From positions 124,001 through 188,000 of the forward strand of contig CAWJCM010000007.1 of NCBI GenBank assembly GCA_963841405.1: a DNA stretch of 64,000 nucleotides, in the 5' to 3' direction. The translations under genes and the position numbers were made by a program. Source of the stretch: DATBLE01 sp963841405 (GTDB lineage Bacteria; Actinomycetota; Thermoleophilia; Gaiellales; Gaiellaceae). The notes beneath the pieces were generated by a model. It did not search any database. It saw only the letters and a program-made list of their open reading frames with translations, and was not told the origin of the DNA. Shown in pieces: positions 56,920 to 64,000 of this stretch; the first letter of the stretch is position 1, and each line of letters begins with the position of its first letter.

Positions 56920-57981
56920 GTGGTCGGGATCTCGCTTTTGACGCTCGTGCCCGGAGTGGTCGGTGGGTCCGAGACGTACGCGCGCGAGCTCTGCAAGGCA
57001 CTGGCGCGGGTCGGCCGGCTCGAGTACCGCGCCTTCGTGCCCACGATCGCGGCCGACGCCGGCGACGGCCTCGCGACCGCCGTCGTCCGCGAGTACCACG
57101 CCTCCCGCTCGCTGCCCGGGCGGATGGCTGCGATGTCGCTCGCCGCGACTGCGCCCGGGCGGCTGCGCCGCGCACTCCACAGCGACGAGCTGGAGGCGAT
57201 CCACTTCCCGCTGTCGGTCATGTTGCCCCCGCTGGACACGCCGCCCGCCGCTGCCACCGTGCTCGACGTCCAGCACGAGGTCTTCCCCGAGTTCTTCTCC
57301 CGCGCCGAGCTCGCGTACCGCCGCCGCGTGTACGGCTGGACCGTCCGCAAGAGCCGGATCGTGATCACGATCTCCGAGCACGCGCGCGCGGCGCTGATCG
57401 AGCGGCTCCACCTCGACCCCGAGCGTGTCCGAGCGATCCACCTGGCCGTCGACCACGACCGCTTCACGCCCGGCAGCAGGGCCCGCGAGCCGTTCCTCCT
57501 CTACCCCGCGAACGCCTGGAAGCACAAGAACCACGAGCGGCTGCTCGAGGCCTTCACGCATGTCCACCGCGAGCGCCCGGATCTCCGGCTCGTGCTCACA
57601 GGCGCCGGCCACGACCGGCTGACCCTGCCCCACGGAGCCGAGTCGCGCGGCCACGTCACACTCGATGAACTGGTCGAGCTCTACCGAAGCGCCGCTGCGC
57701 TCGTCTACCCGAGCCTCTACGAGGGCTTCGGTATCCCCTGCGTGGAAGCGATGGCGTGCGGCTGCCCGGTGGCTGCGTCGAACGTCGCCTCGATCCCCGA
57801 GGTCTGCGGCGACGTCGCCGTCTACTTCGATCCGCTCGACCCCGAGTCGATCGCCGAGGGGATCCGCACCGTGCTCGACCGGCCGCCGCCAGGCGGGATC
57901 GAGCGGGCCGCCCGCTTCACCTGGGACGCGTGTGCCCGCGCACACGACGAGGTCTACGAGGAGCTGGCGGCGACCGCCTGA
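56920..57981 (+). CDS. family 4-type glycosyltransferase (GT-B)
   Basis: The 353-residue enzyme opens with VGISLLTLVPGVVGGSETYARELCKAL from GTG 56920; ATG 56872 is an in-frame alternative with a non-family-like lead. Features: VLDVQHEVFPEFFSRAELAYRRRVYGW, RIVITISEHARAALIERLHL, FLLYPANAWKHKNHERLLEAF and EGFGIPCVEAMACGCPVAAS. It overlaps the converging GDP-mannose dehydratase-like gene by 28 bp at the 3' ends. Confidence 0.87.
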   Translation: MVGISLLTLVPGVVGGSETYARELCKALARVGRLEYRAFVPTIAADAGDGLATAVVREYHASRSLPGRMAAMSLAATAPGRLRRALHSDELEAIHFPLSVMLPPLDTPPAAATVLDVQHEVFPEFFSRAELAYRRRVYGWTVRKSRIVITISEHARAALIERLHLDPERVRAIHLAVDHDRFTPGSRAREPFLLYPANAWKHKNHERLLEAFTHVHRERPDLRLVLTGAGHDRLTLPHGAESRGHVTLDELVELYRSAAALVYPSLYEGFGIPCVEAMACGCPVAASNVASIPEVCGDVAVYFDPLDPESIAEGIRTVLDRPPPGGIERAARFTWDACARAHDEVYEELAATA

Positions 57982-58946
57982 CCGCGGAGCCGCTCGAGGT
58001 CGGCGTCGACGAGCAACCGGACGAGGCAGTCGAAGTCGATCGTCGGCGCCCACCCCAGCCGCGAACGCGCTTTCGACGAATCGCCGACCAGGTCGTGCAG
58101 CTCTGCGGAACCCCGCCGCAGCGACTCGTCGATGTGCACGTACTCGTGCCAATCGAGGCCGACGTGGCCGAAGGCCAGCTCCACCAGCTCCTGCACGCTG
58201 TGCTGGTCGCCCGTCGCGATCACGAAGTCGTCCGCCTCGTCCTGGCGCAGCATCAGCGCCATCGCGCGCACGTAGTCCCCGGCGTATCCCCAGTCCCGGC
58301 GCGCATCCAGGTCGCCGAGCCAGAGCTCGCCCGCCAGTCCGAGCGAGATGGCCGCAGCCGCCTGTGCGATCTTGCGGGTGACGAAGTCGAGCGGGCGGCG
58401 CGGCGACTCGTGGTTGAAGAGGATCCCCGAGCAGACGTAGAGCCCGTACCGCCGCCGGTACGAGCGCACGATCAGGTGCCCGTACGCCTTCGCCACCCCG
58501 TACGGCGTCACCGGCGAGAGCGCCGTCTCCTCCGTCTGCGGCACCTCGCGCGGCTCGCCGAAGATCTCGGACGAGGAGGCCTGGTAGAACCGGATCTCCG
58601 GATCGACGAGCCTGATCGACTCGAGCAACGCCGTGACGCCGACGGCGGCGAACTCCGCGGTCAGCACCGGCTGCTTCCACGACATCGGGACGAAGGACGG
58701 CGAAGCGAGGTTGAAGACCTCGTGCGGCCGGCACTCGCGGAGCGCGTCGACCAGCGAGAGCTCATCCAGCACGTCCGCCTGCACCAGTTCGATCCGGTCG
58801 CGGATCCCGGCCAGGTTGTCGAACTGCTCCGAGGTCGCGCGACGGACGATCCCGAACACGTCGTAGCGCTCTCCCAGCAGGAGCTCCGCGAGAAGCGAGC
58901 CGTCCTGGCCGGCGATGCCGGTGATCAGCGCGCGCCGCGCAGCCAT
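57954..58946 (-). CDS. GDP-mannose 4,6-dehydratase-like SDR enzyme
   Basis: The 330-residue extended SDR has ALITGIAGQDGSLLAELLL (NAD(P) loop), RRATSEQFDNLAGI, YQASSSEIFGEP near 128, the catalytic Tyr/Lys in SPVTPYGVAKAYGH near 150 and GILFNHESPRRPLDFVTRKIAQAAA near 180, all as in Gmd. It should make GDP-4-keto-6-deoxymannose, feeding the GDP-fucose-synthase-like enzyme at 60841. ATG 58946 has TATCGT seven bases upstream, back to back with the promoter of the 58970 gene. Confidence 0.88.
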   Translation of the reverse strand: MAARRALITGIAGQDGSLLAELLLGERYDVFGIVRRATSEQFDNLAGIRDRIELVQADVLDELSLVDALRECRPHEVFNLASPSFVPMSWKQPVLTAEFAAVGVTALLESIRLVDPEIRFYQASSSEIFGEPREVPQTEETALSPVTPYGVAKAYGHLIVRSYRRRYGLYVCSGILFNHESPRRPLDFVTRKIAQAAAAISLGLAGELWLGDLDARRDWGYAGDYVRAMALMLRQDEADDFVIATGDQHSVQELVELAFGHVGLDWHEYVHIDESLRRGSAELHDLVGDSSKARSRLGWAPTIDFDCLVRLLVDADLERLRGQAVAASSS

Positions 58947-58953
58947 CGAGCAG

Positions 58954-58963
58954 ACGATAGCTT
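58954..58963. promoter_or_regulatory. overlapping divergent -10 elements
   Basis: Minus-strand TATCGT (58959-58954) is 7 bases before ATG 58946; plus-strand TAGCTT (58958-58963) is 6 bases before ATG 58970. The 23-bp gap between start codons leaves room only for leaderless transcripts. Confidence 0.55.
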
Positions 58964-58969
58964 CCGCCC

Positions 58970-59674
58970 ATGTCGCTGACCGACGAGCTGCGCTCCGCCC
59001 CGCCGGGGCTCCACGGCCGGTCGGAGTTCTGGGGACTCGCGTGGGAGGCGCTCGCGTTCATCGAACGCAACGTGCGCCCGGGGATGGCGACGCTGGAGAC
59101 CGGCGCCGGCGCCAGCACGATCGTCTTCACAGCCGGCGGCGCCGAGCACGAGGCGGTCACGCCGTCGCAGGAGGAGGCCGACCGGATCCTGGCCGAATGC
59201 GAGCGCCGCGGGATCTCGACCGGGAAGCTGACCTTCCGGATCGGCAGCTCGGCCGACGTCCTCCGCGACTGGGAGCCCCGCGAGCTCGACCTGGCCCTGG
59301 TCGACGGCGCGCACGCCTTCCCCTATCCGACCCTCGACTGGTGGTACCTGGCGCCCCACCTGAAGGTCGGCGGGCTGATGCTGCTCGACGACGCATACAT
59401 GCCGCCGGTGGCCGCCGTGGTCGACCATCTGCGGACCTCGAAGGCGTGGCGCCTCGAGCAGCCTGTCAGCTTCCGCACCGCCGTCGGCCGCAAACTCGCG
59501 AACGAGGTGATCGACGGCGAGTGGAGGGGACGTCGCATGAACTTCTCATACCTGCCGCCCGGCAAACGGGCGGTCGCCGCCGTCCGGCAGCGGGTGTTCA
59601 GCACGCGCGCCGGCCTCGCCATGCTCGACGTCGCCCGGTCGGTCAGCGGCCGAGCCGGCGGCAGCAAGGGCTAA
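58970..59674 (+). CDS. class I SAM-dependent methyltransferase-like protein
   Basis: The 234-residue protein has motif I MATLETGAGASTIVFTAGGAEHEAVTPSQEEADRI (near residue 40), LALVDGAHAFPYPTLDWWYLAPHLKVGGLMLLDDAYMP near 105 and a basic C-tail. This is the Methyltransf_24-like type found in surface-sugar clusters. TAGCTT six bases before ATG 58970 suggests a leaderless mRNA. Methyl acceptor unknown. Confidence 0.78.
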   Translation: MSLTDELRSAPPGLHGRSEFWGLAWEALAFIERNVRPGMATLETGAGASTIVFTAGGAEHEAVTPSQEEADRILAECERRGISTGKLTFRIGSSADVLRDWEPRELDLALVDGAHAFPYPTLDWWYLAPHLKVGGLMLLDDAYMPPVAAVVDHLRTSKAWRLEQPVSFRTAVGRKLANEVIDGEWRGRRMNFSYLPPGKRAVAAVRQRVFSTRAGLAMLDVARSVSGRAGGSKG

Positions 59675-59686
59675 CCTAAGCCCCCG

Positions 59687-60844
59687 ATGGCCCCCGGTGC
59701 GCCCGATGTCGCCTGGACGGAACAGGCGCTCGCCGACCTGACGAACGAGTTCGGAGAGACCTACTCCGGCCGGACCGTGCTCGTCACCGGCGCGGACGGC
59801 TTCATGGGCTCGCACCTGACGGACGCGCTCTGCCACCTCGGCGCCGACGTCCACGCGTTCGTTCGCGCGACCTCGAGCGGCGCGCTGAACAACATCGGCC
59901 ACCTGCGCCGGCAGCTGACCGTCCACTTCGCCGACCTGACCGACAAGACGTCGGTCGACTACCTGATCCGCGACCTGGACGGGACGAAGCCGTTCGTCTT
60001 CCACCTCGGCGCGCAGGCCCACGTCGGCGAGTCGTGGCACCGCCCGTACGAGACCGTGATGGCGAACACGGTCGGGACGCTCAACCTGCTCCAGTCGATC
60101 GTCGACCACGGTCTCGAGCTCCAGGTGTTCGACACCGCCGGGACCTCGGAGGAGTACGGAAATCCGCGCAAGTCGGTCACCCACCATCACGACTACGACG
60201 ACCAGGGGAGCCTGATCCTCCACGAGCGGTCGCCGATCAACCCGAAGTCGGTGTACGCGACCGCCAAGGTGGCCGCCGACTTCCTGACCATGAATTACCA
60301 CGACGCGTTCGGACTGCCCGGCGTGGTCACCCGGATGTTCAACAACTACGGGCCGCGGCAGAACCCGCGCTACGTCACGGGCACGATCATCACCCAGGCG
60401 CTCGAGCGCCCGGAGATCGAGCTCGGCCAGCTCGAGCCGCTGCGCGACTTCTGCTTCTGCACCGACGGCGTCCGCGGCCACCTGACCGTCGCCGCGCAGG
60501 GCATCCCAGGCGACGTCTACGTGTACGGACAGGGCGAGAACATCTCGATGGGCGACTGGAGCGACCTGATCATCCGTACCGGCGAGGAGCACGGCTTCTG
60601 GCCGGCCGGCCGGCACGTGGTCACGACGGAGGCCCGCTTCCGCCCCGGCGCGAGTGAGGTGATGGCGCTGCGGGTCGGCTACGAGAAGCTCAACCGCGAG
60701 ACCGGCTGGAAGCCCAAGGTCACCTGGGAGGAGGGCGTCCTCCGCACGATCCGCTGGTACGCCGAGAACCGCGACCGCTGGATCGGCCGCGTCGACTGGA
60801 AAGTCGCGGAAGATGCTGCGCATCGGCCGCGAGTGAAAACGTGA
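59687..60844 (+). CDS. NAD-dependent sugar epimerase/dehydratase (extended SDR)
   Basis: The 385-residue enzyme has VLVTGADGFMGSHLTDAL near residue 30, HLGAQAHVGESWHRPYETVMANTVGTLNLL, FDTAGTSEEYGNP near 150 and the catalytic pair in SVYATAKVAADFL near 190, then GVVTRMFNNYGPRQNPRYVTGTIITQAL. It resembles nucleotide-sugar 4,6-dehydratases/epimerases (RmlB/UDP-GlcNAc types). TAACCT lies nine bases before ATG 59687. It is coupled to the next gene by GTGA. Confidence 0.87.
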   Translation: MAPGAPDVAWTEQALADLTNEFGETYSGRTVLVTGADGFMGSHLTDALCHLGADVHAFVRATSSGALNNIGHLRRQLTVHFADLTDKTSVDYLIRDLDGTKPFVFHLGAQAHVGESWHRPYETVMANTVGTLNLLQSIVDHGLELQVFDTAGTSEEYGNPRKSVTHHHDYDDQGSLILHERSPINPKSVYATAKVAADFLTMNYHDAFGLPGVVTRMFNNYGPRQNPRYVTGTIITQALERPEIELGQLEPLRDFCFCTDGVRGHLTVAAQGIPGDVYVYGQGENISMGDWSDLIIRTGEEHGFWPAGRHVVTTEARFRPGASEVMALRVGYEKLNRETGWKPKVTWEEGVLRTIRWYAENRDRWIGRVDWKVAEDAAHRPRVKT

Positions 60845-61770
60845 ACATCCTCGTCACCGGCGGCGGCGGCTTCCTGGGCTCGCATCTCGTCGACCGCCTG
60901 CGCGAGCGGGGAGAGGATCCGTTCGTCGCCCGCCGCGCCGACTACGACCTGACCCGGTGGGACGACGCGGCACGCCTCTTCGCCGACGCCTGCCCCGAGC
61001 TCGTCTTCCACCTCGCCGCCGAGGTCGGCGGCATCGGCGCGAACCGCGCCAACCCCGGCCGGTACTGGTACGCGAACCTCCAGATGGGCGTGAACATGCT
61101 CGAGCAGTCGCGCCTCAGCGGCGTCGAGAAGCTCGTGATCGCCGGAACGGTGTGCGGGTACCCGAAGTTCGCGTCCGTCCCGTTCCGCGAGGCCGACTTC
61201 TGGGACGGCTACCCCGAGGAGACGAACGCCCCGTACGGCGTCGCCAAGAAGTCGATCCTCGTCGGCGCGCAGTCCTACCGCGAGCAGTACGGAACCAACG
61301 CGATCTTCCTCCTGCCGACCAACCTGTACGGGCCGCGCGACAACTTCGACCTCGAGACCTCGCACGTGATCCCGGCGCTGATCCGCAAGATGATCGAGTC
61401 GCCCGACGAGATCGTCCTCTGGGGCGACGGGTCGCCCAGCCGCGAGTATCTCTTCGTCGAGGACTGCGCCGAAGGCTTCCTGCTCGCCGCCGAACGGTAT
61501 GACGGCGCCGAGCCCGTGAACCTCGGGACGGGCGTCGAGACGACGATCCGCGAGACGGCGGAGCTCGTCGCCGAGCTCGTCGGCTTCACCGGCCGCATCA
61601 CCTGGGACGAGGCGATGCCGAACGGCCAGCCGCGACGCAGCCTCGACGCGACGCACGCGCGGGAGTTGTTCGGCTTCGAGGCGAGAACGCCGCTGCGCGA
61701 AGGCCTGGAGCGCACGATCGCCTGGTACAGCCACTCCCGACTGACGTCGGGAATGGTTAGAGAGGCTTGA
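60841..61770 (+). CDS. GDP-L-fucose synthase-like SDR enzyme
   Basis: The 309-residue enzyme has NILVTGGGGFLGSHLVDRL, HLAAEVGGIGANRANPGRYWYANLQMGVNMLEQSR near 60, IAGTVCGYPKFASVPFREADFWDG near 100, catalytic Tyr/Lys in NAPYGVAKKSILV near 130 and WGDGSPSREYLFVEDCAEG near 195, as in Fcl/WcaG. With the Gmd-like enzyme it would give GDP-L-fucose or a related 6-deoxysugar. GTG 60841 overlaps the previous stop by 4 bp. Confidence 0.87.
   Translation: MNILVTGGGGFLGSHLVDRLRERGEDPFVARRADYDLTRWDDAARLFADACPELVFHLAAEVGGIGANRANPGRYWYANLQMGVNMLEQSRLSGVEKLVIAGTVCGYPKFASVPFREADFWDGYPEETNAPYGVAKKSILVGAQSYREQYGTNAIFLLPTNLYGPRDNFDLETSHVIPALIRKMIESPDEIVLWGDGSPSREYLFVEDCAEGFLLAAERYDGAEPVNLGTGVETTIRETAELVAELVGFTGRITWDEAMPNGQPRRSLDATHARELFGFEARTPLREGLERTIAWYSHSRLTSGMVREA
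61731..61756. repeat. in-gene hairpin near the end of the fucose-synthase-like gene
   Basis: CCACTCCCGAC, four bases, GTCGGGAATGG: 10 of 11 positions pair. It lies just before the junction with the next gene. Confidence 0.5.
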
Positions 61771-63479
61771 ACAGCCTCCTAGCCAATCTTCGCAGCCCGT
61801 TCGCGAAGATTGGCGAGCCCTGGAGCATCCTCGGCCCCCTGCTCGCCGTCCAGTGGCTCGCCCTCGCGGTGTTCGCGGCGGCAGCGGCGCACAACGGCTG
61901 GCTGTACTACCAGGGCGGCGACCAGTCCTACTACTGGACCGACGCGCACCTCCTGTCGCAGTGGACGCTGCCGGTCGCCCTGGTCGGCTACGCGTGGTCG
62001 TACCTGCTGATCCCGGTCGCGTTCCTCGCCGGCTCGAACGTCCTCTCGGGGCTGCCGGTGGTGATCGTGCTGAACGCGCTGATCCTGCTCCCGGTCGCGC
62101 TGCTCTGCGTGTACGGGATCGCCACCAGGATCGCCGGGCGAGTGTTCGGATACTGGGCGGCCGCGCTCTGGATCGTCATCCCGTACGCAACGATCCCGAT
62201 GTTCGACCAGCGCTACCACGAGAAGTACGTCGACATCACGCTGCCGCAGTCGCTCGGGCTGACCGTCCTGGCGGACTTCCCCTCCACCGTCATCCTGCTT
62301 GTCACCGCCTGGCTGCTGGTCCGCGCGCTCGACACGCGCGACTGGACGGACGCGGTGCTGGCCGGCCTGGTCGGCGGCTTCGCGATCGGGCTCAAGCCGT
62401 CGAACGCGCTCTTCTTCGGCGCCGCGGTGCTCTGCCTGCTGGTCGCGGCCCGGTGGGTGCAGACGGCGGCCCTCCTGGCGGCGCTGGTTCCGGGTCTCTT
62501 CCTGCTCGCGCTCTGGAAGCAGCGGGGGCTGGGCGAGCTGCCGGCCTTCGCGTCGATGGGCGGCGGCGGGAGCATGGCGGCGATCGGCCCCGACGTGCCG
62601 GTGGCCTCGCTCCTCTCACCGATCCACCGCTACGTCAACCTGGACTGGCACCACCTGCACCAGAACATCGACGGCGTCCGCGAGTTCTTCTGGGCGGTGC
62701 GCCCGCTCGAGTTCGTGCCGCTCGCAGGCCTGCTCGCGATCGGACGCCGCTCCTGGCCGAAGGCCGTGCTCGTCTTCGGCTGGTTCATCACCTTTCTCGT
62801 GCTCAAGGGCACGGACGAGAAGGCGAACATCGAGGACGCGAGCTTCTTCCGCCTGCTGATGCCGAGCTTCCCCGCGTTCCTGCTGCTGCTGGCGTCGATC
62901 CCGCTGCTGGTGCCCGCCTTCTCGTGGTCGCGAAGGGTGCTGCCCGACCCGGTGCCCGCGCTGGCGACGCGGCGCGTCGGACGTCGCACACTCGCAGTCG
63001 CCGCCGCCCTCCTGGTCGTACTGCCGCTGCTGTTCGTCGCCGGCACGACGCCGCAGAGCACGGCCGAGGCGGTGTCGTACCCGTTCCAGGACGTCTACGT
63101 ACCGGTTCGCGACCTCGGGTTGAAGGTGACGCAGACCGGTGGCAAGCAGGTGCTGACCTGGAACCGCCCGTACGACGGGAAGACGCAGGTCTTCTACACG
63201 ATCCTCCGCGCGCGTCCGGTCGCGCCGGATCCCTCGTCGAACGGCGACCGCAAGGCGATCGAGGGGCTCGCCTGCCGCGACCGACAGCACGGAGCGCCCC
63301 TGAACTGCCTGCTGTACATGAACCATCTCTCGAGCGTCCCGCAGGAGCGGTACGTCGACCGGGCGCCGCCGGGCCGCTGGACGTACCGGGTCGGCATGAC
63401 CGCCAACTGGAAGAACGACCTCTCGCTCGGCGACATCATGATCGTCAGCACGCCTGTCACGGTGAACGTCGCCGGATGA
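61767..63479 (+). CDS. multi-spanning membrane protein of the glycan cluster
   Basis: The 570-residue protein starts at TTG 61767 (TTGA overlap with the fucose-synthase-like stop). About eleven transmembrane segments end near residue 425, then an extracytoplasmic tail of about 140 residues follows (VLTWNRPYDGKTQVFYTILRARP, then CLLYMNHLSSVPQERYVDRAPPGRWTYRVGM). The first loop has GGDQSYYWTDAHLLSQW, compatible with a GT-C-like acidic site. Function is unknown; a lipid-sugar-dependent transferase is plausible. A 12-bp hairpin lies at its 5' end (61782-61814), and a two-hairpin repeat begins at its stop codon. Confidence 0.72.
   Translation: MNSLLANLRSPFAKIGEPWSILGPLLAVQWLALAVFAAAAAHNGWLYYQGGDQSYYWTDAHLLSQWTLPVALVGYAWSYLLIPVAFLAGSNVLSGLPVVIVLNALILLPVALLCVYGIATRIAGRVFGYWAAALWIVIPYATIPMFDQRYHEKYVDITLPQSLGLTVLADFPSTVILLVTAWLLVRALDTRDWTDAVLAGLVGGFAIGLKPSNALFFGAAVLCLLVAARWVQTAALLAALVPGLFLLALWKQRGLGELPAFASMGGGGSMAAIGPDVPVASLLSPIHRYVNLDWHHLHQNIDGVREFFWAVRPLEFVPLAGLLAIGRRSWPKAVLVFGWFITFLVLKGTDEKANIEDASFFRLLMPSFPAFLLLLASIPLLVPAFSWSRRVLPDPVPALATRRVGRRTLAVAAALLVVLPLLFVAGTTPQSTAEAVSYPFQDVYVPVRDLGLKVTQTGGKQVLTWNRPYDGKTQVFYTILRARPVAPDPSSNGDRKAIEGLACRDRQHGAPLNCLLYMNHLSSVPQERYVDRAPPGRWTYRVGMTANWKNDLSLGDIMIVSTPVTVNVAG
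61782..61814. repeat. perfect in-gene hairpin at the start of the membrane-protein gene (12-bp stem)
   Basis: GCCAATCTTCGC, nine bases, then the exact reverse complement, 15 bases after the TTG start. Confidence 0.7.
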
Positions 63480-63602
63480 GCGTCGCTCGGCTACCCCTCG
63501 CTCCCGTGGGGGAAACCATGTTTCCCCCACGGACCCCCTTCTTCCAGCGGCCGACTTCCTCGGGGAACCTCCCGGTTCCCCTGGGCCCCCTCCCCGCTCA
63601 CA
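63477..63602. repeat. two-hairpin repeat at a stop codon, copy B
   Basis: Same element as 35884-36009 in opposite orientation: it starts at the TGA (GATGAGCGTCGCTCGG), then H1 at 63504-63532 (CCGTGGGGGAAAC, CAT, exact complement) and H2 at 63562-63581 (GGGGAACC, TCCC, GGTTCCCC). Confidence 0.8.
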
Positions 63603-63618
63603 GACCAAAGATAGGTCT

Positions 63619-64000
63619 ATGAGCAGGCTCACGCTCGCCTACCGCCTGGCCGCGGCCGGCGGCTGGCTCGGATTCATCTGGGCGACGACGCACTGGTACT
63701 CGTGGCAGCAGACGATCGACCTGCTGTTCGGCTCGGACGCCCAGGAGTACGAAACGATCGCGAGGGCGGCGCCGGGGTTCCCGGACGAGGCGCTGCCCTC
63801 GCAGCACGCGAACCGCTTCGTGCCGCACTACCTCGTCGGGCTCGGCTCGGATGCCTTCCACGTGGGCGACCGGCACCTGTACTACGTGTGCGCCTTCGCG
63901 CTCCTGCTGGCGATCCTCGTCGTGCTCGACCGGCTGCTTCGTCCCTTCCGGCTCGGCCGGATCGAGTGGGCGCTCTGCGTCGGCGCGCTGATCACGAACC
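63619..64000 (+). CDS. membrane protein (partial, C-terminus off the window)
   Basis: From ATG 63619 the frame is open to the window end (127 codons). The visible part has a first transmembrane helix (LAYRLAAAGGWLGFIWATTHW), a loop LLFGSDAQEYETIARAAPGFPDEALPSQHANRFVPHYLVGLG with an acidic DAQEYE motif of GT-C type, then further helices (YYVCAFALLLAILVVL; WALCVGALIT). It is probably another membrane transferase of the glycan cluster. An AGACC-N7-GGTCT inverted repeat ends at the base before the ATG. Confidence 0.65.
   Translation, partial: MSRLTLAYRLAAAGGWLGFIWATTHWYSWQQTIDLLFGSDAQEYETIARAAPGFPDEALPSQHANRFVPHYLVGLGSDAFHVGDRHLYYVCAFALLLAILVVLDRLLRPFRLGRIEWALCVGALITN

Noticed and set aside
1..64000. 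CRISPR arrays, rRNA, tRNA, insertion sequences or phage genes
   Set aside because: No regularly spaced repeats, no rRNA-like stretches, no complete tRNA fold, and no transposase, integrase or phage protein among the translated products.

Overview
The window is about 70% GC with dense, overlapping genes. Many starts are GTG or TTG, and 4-bp ATGA/GTGA/TTGA junctions are common. It carries a full set of F420-core genes, a Fgd-type F420 enzyme and several genes that look leaderless. These point to a high-GC actinobacterium. The gene types and the palindromic repeats remind me of Thermoleophilia (Gaiella/Solirubrobacter relatives), but that placement is inference; no rRNA or tRNA is present to fix it.

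Layout. (1) 1-12156: a catabolic island. An alpha/beta hydrolase (cut by the window edge) diverges from a creatininase-family/cyclase-family pair. A long minus-strand operon then runs GntR(FCD) > CaiB-type CoA-transferase > HMG-CoA-lyase-like > HyuA > HyuB > isochorismatase-like amidase > LeuC-like > LeuD-like > DUF3891. A perfect FadR-type operator lies in the divergent promoter at 695-709. I read this as opening of a cyclic imide, lactam or hydantoin, amide hydrolysis, hydration, CoA activation and C-C cleavage; the substrate is unknown. (2) 12192-16702: a small hypothetical, a MOSC protein, a lower-GC pocket with two 23-bp palindromes, then mmsA diverging from a class III aminotransferase. 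(3) 16715-22220: a GT-C membrane protein, a PPOX-fold protein, a D-2-hydroxyacid dehydrogenase, a decayed amidase and a Rv0121-like PPOX protein. (4) 22207-32036: the F420 region, with fbiC, cofC, an fgd homologue, cofE and cofD, interrupted by a secreted beta-propeller and a GAF/GGDEF protein. (5) 32057-38530: a PolX-like PHP protein with a degenerate polymerase site, a frameshifted methyltransferase, an O-antigen-type ABC ATPase, hemH-hemE, and a VapBC pair upstream of hemE. (6) 38574-64000: a surface-glycan region with an ABC permease, a WecA-like/nucleotide-binding fusion, four large multi-TM proteins (one cut by the edge; two of them, with 16715-18832, form a GT-C family), eight glycosyltransferases, four methyltransferases, a GDP-mannose dehydratase-like enzyme, a second SDR, a GDP-fucose-synthase-like enzyme and small hypotheticals.

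How it works together. The F420 genes would make the cofactor used by the Fgd homologue and perhaps by the PPOX protein. The glycan region would make nucleotide sugars, assemble a polymer on a lipid carrier (WecA-like), extend and methylate it, and export it by the Wzm/Wzt-type ABC pair, with GT-C proteins acting outside the membrane.

The sequence has an unusual load of perfect short hairpins. Many lie inside coding sequence (about ten with 11-14 bp stems). Another family with GGGGGAAAC/GTTTCCCCC arms sits at stop codons and, in one case, over the start of hyuB. Two genes (the amidase and the methyltransferase at 33693) are clearly frame-disrupted, and hyuB has a possible frame break at a seven-base C run.
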